Source: Chamaecyparis obtusa (taxonomy: Eukaryota > Streptophyta > Pinopsida > Cupressales > Cupressaceae). Taken from it: a stretch of DNA of 64,000 nucleotides. The position numbers and the translations under genes are program-made. The notes under the pieces are model-generated. The model saw nothing but the letters and a program-made list of their open reading frames with translations. It was not told the origin of the DNA and made no database searches. The DNA lies in NCBI GenBank assembly GCA_027943335.1, contig BSBK01003560.1, forward strand, positions 1,265,001 through 1,329,000, written 5' to 3'. Position 1 is the stretch's first letter. The number at the start of each line of letters is the position of its first letter. Below, in pieces: positions 58,009-64,000 of this stretch.

Positions 58009-58809
58009 CTATCTTTCACTTTTCCTCTTCAATTTCTCCTCTATTCTAAGGGCCAACTGGTAACATTCCTTCACACTTCTGCGATTAGAAGCCATAAATT
58101 CATCTTGGATGTTAAATCTTAAACCACCTAAATATCGAGCAACCTTAACAACTTCATCTTCTTCCAATCCTAACCTTATGCTTAGTTTATAGAATTCATC
58201 TGTATATGCTTTAACATCTAAATCTCTTTGTTTTAAAGTTTGCATTCTTTTATGCATTTGTACATCAAAGTCTTTAGGAAGAAAGTTACCTTTCAGTTTT
58301 GCTATCATCCTATCCCAAGAGACAATATTTGGCTTACCTCTTCTCCTTCTGTCTGCCTCCTCATGATCCCACCATAGGAGTGCATTCCCTTTGAGTTTTT
58401 TTTTTGCCAATCTAACCCTTTGATCTTCCGGTACCCCTTCACCTTCAAAGTATGCAACCATTGATGCAATCCAGTCCAAAAGCTCTTTTTCTTTCAGACT
58501 TCCATCATACATAGGGATATCTCCCCTCACCTTATGCTGCTCAATCTTCATAGCCTTGAATATCTTGATTGTCCTCTGCTCTTCAGGATCTATTTTTTCC
58601 TCTTCTTCCTCTCCTTCCCCTTCCTTATGGGTTTCTTCCTCTTCTTCACTATCAACACCTTCATTTGTTGCTCTTCTTTGATTGGATTCTAGTGCTTCAA
58701 GCCTGACCAAAAGTGTATTGTAAGATTCTTGCAACCTTGTGTTCTTCTCCTTCAACTCCTGGATCTCCTTGGCAGTACCTACATTCCTTGGAGGCATTTT
58801 CACAAACAA
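58009..58809 (-). CDS. gypsy Gag polyprotein, 266 residues
   Basis: Gag forms the virus-like particle of the element. Residues 15-50 (EIQELKEKNTRLQESYNTLL) should form a coiled coil; residues 53-78 are very acidic. The capsid-like Retrotrans_gag domain spans about 100-260: IPMYDGSLKEKELLDWIASM, then LAKKKLKGNALLWWDHE, WDRMIAKLKGNFLPKDF, and YTDEFYKLSIRLGLEEDEVV, all matching conserved positions. The frame closes at KRKSER with TGA; the nucleocapsid knuckle, normally next, is only a decayed trace. There is a choice of starts: Met1 or Met5 (MPPRNVG), the latter resembling many plant gypsy Gag starts. The open frame is remarkable among the broken neighbours, but with pol missing it is not a working element. 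Confidence 0.85.
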   Translation of the reverse strand: MFVKMPPRNVGTAKEIQELKEKNTRLQESYNTLLVRLEALESNQRRATNEGVDSEEEEETHKEGEGEEEEEKIDPEEQRTIKIFKAMKIEQHKVRGDIPMYDGSLKEKELLDWIASMVAYFEGEGVPEDQRVRLAKKKLKGNALLWWDHEEADRRRRGKPNIVSWDRMIAKLKGNFLPKDFDVQMHKRMQTLKQRDLDVKAYTDEFYKLSIRLGLEEDEVVKVARYLGGLRFNIQDEFMASNRRSVKECYQLALRIEEKLKRKSER

Positions 58810-58842
58810 TAGTCAAACTTCTTTAGCAAAGTGTTCCTCTAT

Positions 58843-58857
58843 CCCTCTAAGGCACCA
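58843..58857 (-). other. putative primer binding site of the gypsy gag element
   Basis: Minus-strand TGGTGCCTTAGAGGG begins with the TGG expected opposite a tRNA CCA end and lies two bases after a CA end at 58860. Gag starts 33 bp downstream. I cannot assign the tRNA. Confidence 0.4.
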
Positions 58858-58859
58858 TT

Positions 58860-59386
58860 TGTTTTAGATAATTTAATTTTAACTTTGGTTGTGTTAATAG
58901 AACTATGTTGACTTTATTTTGTAGTTGTCTAACATGAGAGTTTGTAGATTAATAGGAGTTCACAGATATTAGTGTGCCATAGTTGCCCATCTATAACTAG
59001 TGAGATGCACATAACTCATGTACCTCATGCTAGTGTGCTTGGATACCTTGTATACACTATTTTTCATTAGACTAGACATTATCCAAATAGTGAGTATTTA
59101 TATAAAGTGCTATAACACACAAGCGGTCCTCCTTTTACACCAATTAATAACAGTGACAACCCTCACAGGCAGTTGGATAATGTCTACTCTAATCCAAGCA
59201 CACTAGCAATAGGTACATGAGTTATGTTCATCTCACTAGATATAGATGGGCATTAATGCTCAATTGAATGATACGTTCCCATAAAAATGTGAACTCCTAT
59301 TAATCTACAAACTCTCATGTTAAACAACTATAAAATAAAGTCAACATAGTTCCTTTAACACAACCAAAGTTAAATTATTCAAAAAA
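58860..59386. repeat. inverted repeat 1, arms of about 210-230 bp
   Basis: The left arm 58860-59097 matches the right arm 59172-59386 in reverse. Shared words include taattttaactttggttgtg, actatgttgactttattttgtagttg, catgagagtttgtagattaa and taggagttcac. The loop is about 75 bp. The left end coincides with the LTR end of the gypsy gag element, so the arms may be two head-to-head LTR ends rather than a MITE. No clear target duplication is seen. Confidence 0.75.
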
Positions 59387-59527
59387 GGGTTTGTGTTTTG
59401 AGTTAATTGGTTTATGTAAATCTGTTTCAGCAACAGGTGATGAACATTCATATTTTCCTAAGCAGTACTTTGAGCATTCCTTCCAAACATGTACTATTGT
59501 GAAAATCATCACAAGTCCATTTGTTGC
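59387..59527. other. short spacer between the two inverted repeats
   Basis: A plus-strand frame (59391-59621) runs through it into the AG run but has no family resemblance. Confidence 0.3.
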
Positions 59528-59571
<44 letters not shown>

Positions 59572-59743
59572 TGATGAGGATATTGATGCTCTGCTTACTA
59601 CTCGTTACCTTAGAAAAATGAGCAAGAAATAAAAAAAATAAATGATTAGCAAAAAATGTTAATTACAATCATTTCTTTTTTGGTTTCTTGCTCATTTTTC
59701 TAAGATAACGGCTAAGAGGAGCATCAATATCCTCATCATTCCC

Positions 59744-59793
<50 letters not shown>
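59528..59793. repeat. inverted repeat 2 with paired AG and CT runs
   Basis: The left arm 59528-59648 starts with (ag)n and continues gaatgatgaggatattgatgct, then ttagaaaaatgagcaagaaa. The right arm 59667-59793 is its reverse, ending in (ct)n. The loop is about 18 bp. The shared non-repetitive part can be read as the same peptide tail in both arms (NDEDIDALL..RYLRKMSKK and NDEDIDAPLSRYLRKMSKK, each followed by a stop). The folded RNA would be a long near-perfect hairpin. Confidence 0.8.
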
Positions 59794-59795
<2 letters not shown>

Positions 59796-59914
59796 CCCTA
59801 CTGGTCCTTTGATGTGTATTAAACAGAATCAAATTTTCAGCATATTATTATCATTCTGTTTCTTTGTTGTAAACATGTCATTGGTTCAATTTTGAAATTT
59901 TTTTTTGTGTTAAA

Positions 59915-60783
59915 TGTTAAATTTATGATCAAGAATATATGGTTTTAAATTTTCTTACATAAACTGAATATATTACATATATTTAATCATAATATACATA
60001 TATATTTATTACTGATGTAGTAACAGATATATATATATATAATGATGATATACTTTATTACTATGATGTTGTGATATGACAATATCGATCTTGAACAATA
60101 TATTATTCTTCACTGCTGTACATCACTCCTGTACTCGGCACTTATGAATTTTAGAATTTAATATAGCAAAGACTCATAGACACTTATGTACTAATAGATT
60201 GCTATGTTTTTCAGTGTCTACGAGTCATCAACTAAATCACATAATATACTGCAGTGAGCAGTCATTACTTGATGAGACGTGACTCATTAATGAGTCACGA
60301 ATCATCAAGTTGTGATTGTTCAAAGCAGTCCACACCACTTCATTTCCTATCGTTTTAACATTGCATAATACTGCGGTATTATACTATAGTCGATACATGT
60401 TATCTTAACAAAACATGACACCACATATAGCATGGTCAATGCATATCAAAAGACACGGTGGTGTATAATATGATACGTATAGTCCTTAATAAAACATGAC
60501 AATGTATATAGTATAGTCGATACTGATCGACTTTAATATAACAGTCAATGACTTTCTTTAAATGCTTAACTTATATATATCAATTCAATTTGATCATAAC
60601 TACTATATATATTAATATATATCATAGTAATAGCAATAACGATAATATCTATTACTATGATATATATTTTAATATAATAATAATGATAATATATATTACT
60701 ATATATATATAATAATCTACATATTATTATTATATGTATATCATAATCATACTTTTATCTGATCAAAGCTATATTCATTAACA
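59915..60783 (-). repeat. 3' LTR of the gag-only element
   Basis: The LTR reads TGTTAATGAATATAGC on the minus strand and ends in ...TTTAACA. It is 869 bp, four bases longer than its partner because of a longer (at)n run at about 60028-60043. It is rich in short tata runs. The inverted word gacgtgactcattaatgagtcacg (about 60277-60300) is almost perfectly self-complementary. Confidence 0.92.
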
Positions 60784-60798
60784 CTCCCTCTTAGCTAG
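60784..60798 (-). other. polypurine tract of the gag-only element
   Basis: The minus strand reads agctaagagggag directly before the 3' LTR start at 60783. It is the expected plus-strand primer. Confidence 0.6.
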
Positions 60799-60853
60799 GG
60801 AAGATAAAATGCAGCTCACAATAAGTTCATAAATTGTGAGGGTTAGTTCCCAG

Positions 60854-61143
60854 GTGGATTGCCTCTATCAGTGATTCTATCCACAGTTCCCAGGTGGATT
60901 GCCTCCATCGGCGATTCGATCCACAAGCTCCTGTGCGGATTGCCTCCATCGGTGATTCTATCCACAACTCATGAGCTAAGGTGTGGATTGCCTCTATCGG
61001 TGATTCTATCCACAAGCTCCTTTGCGGATTGCCTCGATCGGCGATTCTATCCACAACTCATGAGCTTCAAAGTGGATTGCCTCTATCGGCGATTCTATCC
61101 ACAAGCTCCTGTATGGATTGCCTCTATCGGCGATTCTATCCAC
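60854..61143. repeat. seven-unit dyad repeat inside the gag-only element
   Basis: Seven cores of about 31 bp begin near 60854, 60894, 60934, 60983, 61023, 61072 and 61112. The core is GTGGAT, tgcctct, ATCGgCGAT, tct, ATCCAC, with outer arms GTGGAT/ATCCAC and inner arms ATCG/CGAT. Spacers alternate between about 9 and 18 bp (aagctcctgt and aactcatgagctaaggt). Both strands are partly open; the minus strand reads WIESPIEAIH repeatedly. Location is between gag stop and polypurine tract. Confidence 0.88.
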
Positions 61144-61382
61144 AAACAAGATATATTTATTACAAAAGAAAAATTATTGCAAGATCGTCACCTTCCAATA
61201 ATTTTAACAAATACAAGTGATAAATCATTTGGAAGTCGTCACTTTCTTATGATTTACACAGGGCCCATAATTATAAAATAAAATTTTAACATAATAATCA
61301 ATAATCATAACAAGTTTACCTCATAAGTGTTTCACCTTCAATAGTGAACTCCCTCTTAATCATAAGGTATCTTGAATTCCAT

Positions 61383-62192
61383 TTAGAGAAGGCATTTCTC
61401 TAAACATACATTTGAATTATTTACTTCAGCAAGGGAAGCTTGCATTCTAAGTCTGTCAGGACAATTTCTTGCACTGTGACCATATTTGTCACATCTAAAA
61501 CATTGCATTGAAGAGTAGTCTCTTGGTTTCTTGAACGGCTGTTGACCATATGTCTTCTTGCCCTTTTTCCTTTTTGAACCAATGACGAGAGCCTGAACAT
61601 CTTCTTTAGTGGATTCCAAGACTCCTCTGGATTTTAGGTTGTACTCTTCTTGAATGCAGTCAGCTTTTAGTCGATCAAATTTGGGAAGTTTGGTGCGAGC
61701 ACTTACTCCTTGTCTAAAGTTTTCCCATGAGATAGGGAGCCCATTTAGAGTTATCATAGATAACTCCTTATTATCATAAATGTGACCAATAGAAGAGAGT
61801 TGATTCCTTAATTCTGTTATCCTCATAAAATATGAAGTAATAGTCTCTCCATTACTCATTTTAATATTCGAGAGTTGATTTTTAAGAGTAAGAATTCTGC
61901 TGGTGTTGTTTATTTGAAACATGTTTTCTAGGGCTTTGAACATGTCATAAGCAGAGTCCAACTTTGTGATGACAGGTAGTAAATGATTTTTTACTCCATC
62001 TACTAATAATTCCATTGCTCTAATATTGTCCTTTTCCCAATTATTTTTCTCATCATTTTCATTAGATTGAGGAGGTTTCTCTATTATTGACTTCAAGTCA
62101 TTCTTCCTTAATACTAACATCATTCGAAGTTTCCATGATTCAAAATCGGAGGCACCTTCAAGTCGGTCTTCTAGTCTCATTCCATTTGCCAT
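61383..62192 (-). CDS. Copia-type Gag, 269 residues, intact
   Basis: The protein would build the particle that packages the element RNA. It starts MANGMRLEDRLEGASDFESW (W20 and the following KLRM match the Copia gag entry), continues with an UBN2-type domain at about 20-190 (MELLVDGVKNHLLP, ALENMFQINNTSRILTLKNQ, YFMRITELRNQLSSIGH, LNGLPISWENF), a basic stretch KRKKGKKTYG, and a CCHC knuckle CFRCDKYGHSARNC with C231, C234, H239 and C244. It ends NVCLEKCLL with TAA. No stop or frameshift occurs in 810 bp. In a full Copia element protease follows in the same frame; here nothing follows. The start is the first ATG after the PBS, 107 bp inside the 5' LTR edge. Confidence is high for the family. 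Confidence 0.93.
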   Translation of the reverse strand: MANGMRLEDRLEGASDFESWKLRMMLVLRKNDLKSIIEKPPQSNENDEKNNWEKDNIRAMELLVDGVKNHLLPVITKLDSAYDMFKALENMFQINNTSRILTLKNQLSNIKMSNGETITSYFMRITELRNQLSSIGHIYDNKELSMITLNGLPISWENFRQGVSARTKLPKFDRLKADCIQEEYNLKSRGVLESTKEDVQALVIGSKRKKGKKTYGQQPFKKPRDYSSMQCFRCDKYGHSARNCPDRLRMQASLAEVNNSNVCLEKCLL

Positions 62193-62280
62193 TTTGAGAA
62201 TTTTAAAAAATAAAAAACTGATATTGATCTTCCTTTAATCTGTTCGGATCTTCCTTCAAGTGGTTAGACTTCAATGAAGG

Positions 62281-62298
62281 AACCTGGCTCTGATACCA
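62281..62298 (-). other. primer binding site, initiator Met tRNA
   Basis: Minus-strand TGGTATCAGAGCCAGGTT begins directly after the LTR end CA at 62299. The first 12 bases are the standard plant PBS for initiator tRNA-Met. Confidence 0.9.
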
Positions 62299-63163
62299 TG
62301 TTAAATTTATGATCAAGAATATATGGTTTTAAATTTTCTTACATAAACTGAATATATTACATATATTTAATCATAATATACATATATATTTATTACTGAT
62401 GTAGTAACAGATATATATATAATGATGATATACTTTATTACTATGATGCTGTGATATGACAATATCGATCTTGAACAATATATTATTCTTCACTGCTGTA
62501 CATCACTCTTGTACTCGGCACTTATGAATTTCAGAATTTAATATAGCAGAGACTCATAGACACTTATGTACTAATAGATTGCTGTGTTTTTCGGTGTCTA
62601 AGAGTCATCAACTAAATCACATAATATACTGCAGTGAACAGTCATTACTTGATGAGACGTGACTCATTAATGAGTCACGAATCATCAAGTTGTGACTGTT
62701 CAAAGCAGTCCACACCATTTCATTTCCTATCATTTTAACATTGCATAATACTGCGGTATTATACTATAGTCGATACATGTTATCTTAACAAAACATGACA
62801 CCGCATATAGCATGGTCAATGCATATCAAAAGACACGGTGGTGTATAATATGATACGTATAGTCCTTAATAAAACACGGCAATGTATATAGTATAGTCGA
62901 TACTGATCGACTTTAATATAACAGTCAATGACTTTCTTTAAATGCTTAACTTATATATATCAATTCAATTTGATCATAACTACTATATATATTAATATAT
63001 ATCATAGTAATAGCAATAACGATAATATCTATTACTATGATATATATTTTAATATAATAATAATGATAATATATATTACTATATATATATAATAATCTAC
63101 ATATTATTATTATATGTATATCATAATCATACTTTTATCTGATCAAAGCTATATTCATTAACA
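62299..63163 (-). repeat. 5' LTR of the gag-only element
   Basis: The LTR is 865 bp, TG...CA bordered, and nearly identical to 59915-60783. It would hold the promoter of the element, but its many tata runs prevent a firm choice of TATA box. Confidence 0.92.
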
Positions 63164-63265
63164 TTAAATGCATTTAAAATAAAGGTCTAATTCTGTAGAC
63201 TACTGATGCAGAGCCCTCTACTATCACCTTAAATAGGCCAACTCAACTTGGGGATTCAACAAGAA

Positions 63266-63680
63266 ACTTAAATGGAATACACCAAGAAGTACCAAATGAT
63301 GAATGCTCAATTGTTGTAATGGCAAAGCAATATCAGAACCACCCATTTCTAGAACTTGATTTTTCTATAGTCCTAATGATTTTTCTTATTTCTTGAACAT
63401 TGTTGACATACTTAAATGGAATACACAATACCAAATGATGAATGCTCAATTTTTGTAATGGCAAAGCAATATCAGAACCATCCATTTCTAGAACTTGATT
63501 TTTCTATAGTACTAATGATTTTTCTTATTTCTTGAACATTGTTGAGATACTTATATGGAATACACAATACCAAATGACGAATGCTCAATTGTTGTAATGG
63601 CAAAGCATCAAAACCGTCCATTTCTAAAATTTGATTTTGTAGTCTTAATTATTTTTCTATAGTCCTAATGATTTTGAAAA
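63266..63680. repeat. tandem repeat of about 140 bp, three copies
   Basis: Units start near 63271, 63415 and 63554, each with aatggaatacac, ccaaatgaygaatgctcaat and ttgtaatggcaaagcaatat, then tttctagaacttgatttttc. The third copy has a 6 bp loss and an altered end. No gene. Confidence 0.8.
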
Positions 63681-64000
63681 TTGTTGACAAAGAGTGTTTC
63701 TTTTTTTTATTATAGTATAAATGATTTTTCTATAGTCATAATGATTTTTCTTATTTCTTGTCTTTTGTCCCTTTTTTATTTCCTATGTCTATGCTTCGTG
63801 ACAGGATTTTGTCACCTTCTTTTGATGGTATATTTCATTCACTCTATGTGGAATACTATTTTGTTCACTATTTTATTTCAGCTTGATATTTCTTTCATTT
63901 TTCATATACACAGAGACTACACATGTTGATAAAAAAATGAGCTATTTGATCTAGGTTTACTTTTCATTATTGTAAATGGTTAATATTTCTGATGGTATTC
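63681..64000 (+). other. unassigned end of window
   Basis: An 82-residue frame rich in Phe, Leu and Ile (63681-63929) is T-rich sequence and has no family resemblance. Nothing else is seen. Confidence 0.3.

Larger units (their letters stand above)
57480..58860 (-). mobile_element. gypsy element, gag end (PBS side)
   Basis: The minus strand shows a putative LTR end at 58860, two bases, a PBS-like TGGTGCCTTAGAGGG (58857-58843), a short leader and a 266-residue Gag. Downstream (57840-57480) there are decayed pieces such as CPIEGKPVN that look like the region after a zinc knuckle. Protease, RT and integrase are not found to the left, so the element is truncated. Confidence 0.6.
59910..63168 (-). 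mobile_element. complete gag-only LTR retrotransposon (TR-GAG type)
   Basis: Two LTRs (59915-60783 and 62299-63163) enclose 1.5 kb. The 5 bp ttaaa stands on both outer sides (59910-59914 and 63164-63168), a perfect target duplication. On the minus strand the 5' LTR end is followed at once by TGGTATCAGAGCCAGGTT, a full initiator-Met PBS, then an intact Copia-type Gag. A purine-rich aagagggag precedes the 3' LTR. There is no protease, integrase, RT or RNase H; the 600 bp between Gag and the 3' LTR hold a repeat array instead. I count about 14 substitutions (13 transitions) and one 4 bp microsatellite difference between the LTRs, so it is the youngest unit here. Movement would depend on enzymes from a relative. 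Confidence 0.92.

Noticed and set aside
59391..59621. 76-residue frame with an ERERERER run
   Set aside because: Produced by the AG microsatellite of inverted repeat 2.
60854..61143. CRISPR-like array (regular repeats with spacers)
   Set aside because: Spacers are just two alternating related sequences of 9-18 bp, the context is a plant retrotransposon, and no cas gene exists.
60859..61281. 140-residue plus-strand frame with repeated LPLSVILSTSS
   Set aside because: It is the opposite strand of the hairpin array within the gag-only element; repeat periodicity, not selection, keeps it open.

Overview
The window looks like nuclear DNA of a seed plant. It is AT-rich, has no host gene I can defend, and consists almost entirely of nested, decayed retrotransposons: Ty3/gypsy (including a Tat-like lineage and elements with LTRs of more than 4 kb), a Copia-type gag element, several L1-like LINEs and simple repeats. 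Very long LTRs, old LINE relics and absence of genes fit a gymnosperm-sized genome, but that is a guess, not a proof.

Layout. 1-6399: 5' part of a minus-strand gypsy element (RT start, protease, gag, PBS, one 4.37 kb LTR) that sits inside an older LINE (6400-9306). That LINE is itself split by an LTR-like block (7425 to about 8690) and cut by a plus-strand LTR element (LTR 9307-10443, PBS, long leader). About 11640-17400: 3' half of a minus-strand Tat-like gypsy element (RNase H, integrase, polypurine tract, LTR) that carries an antisense plant-mobile-domain reading frame with its own TATA box. 17401-32213 and 43716-52960 are the two arms of a very large inverted repeat. The left arm has gained a 4192 bp solo LTR and a 932 bp tandem duplication; the right arm has gained a short insert of about 290 bp. 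Both arms end outward in the same LINE. The 11.5 kb between the arms holds a LINE ORF2 fragment lacking the RT catalytic core, an ORF1-only 'half-LINE' with a 16 bp target-site duplication, an old gypsy LTR piece, a further LINE ORF1 relic, a gypsy gag start and a degenerate minisatellite of about 1.8 kb. 53000-58000 holds the LINE end (endonuclease and RNase H without RT), unassigned DNA and a gypsy gag. 58860-59800 holds two hairpin-forming inverted repeats. 59910-63168 is the best preserved unit: a complete 3.25 kb element with two LTRs, a perfect 5 bp target-site duplication, an initiator-Met PBS and an intact 269-residue Gag with zinc knuckle but no pol, i.e. a gag-only (TR-GAG type) retrotransposon.

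How the parts work together. No gene set forms a pathway. The only coherent systems are mobile: the gag-only element, which would need enzymes from a relative, and the half-LINE, which would need a partner's ORF2. The most unusual architecture is the giant inverted repeat, whose arms carry repeated TATA-containing modules and exon-like repeats that I cannot assign to a known family.
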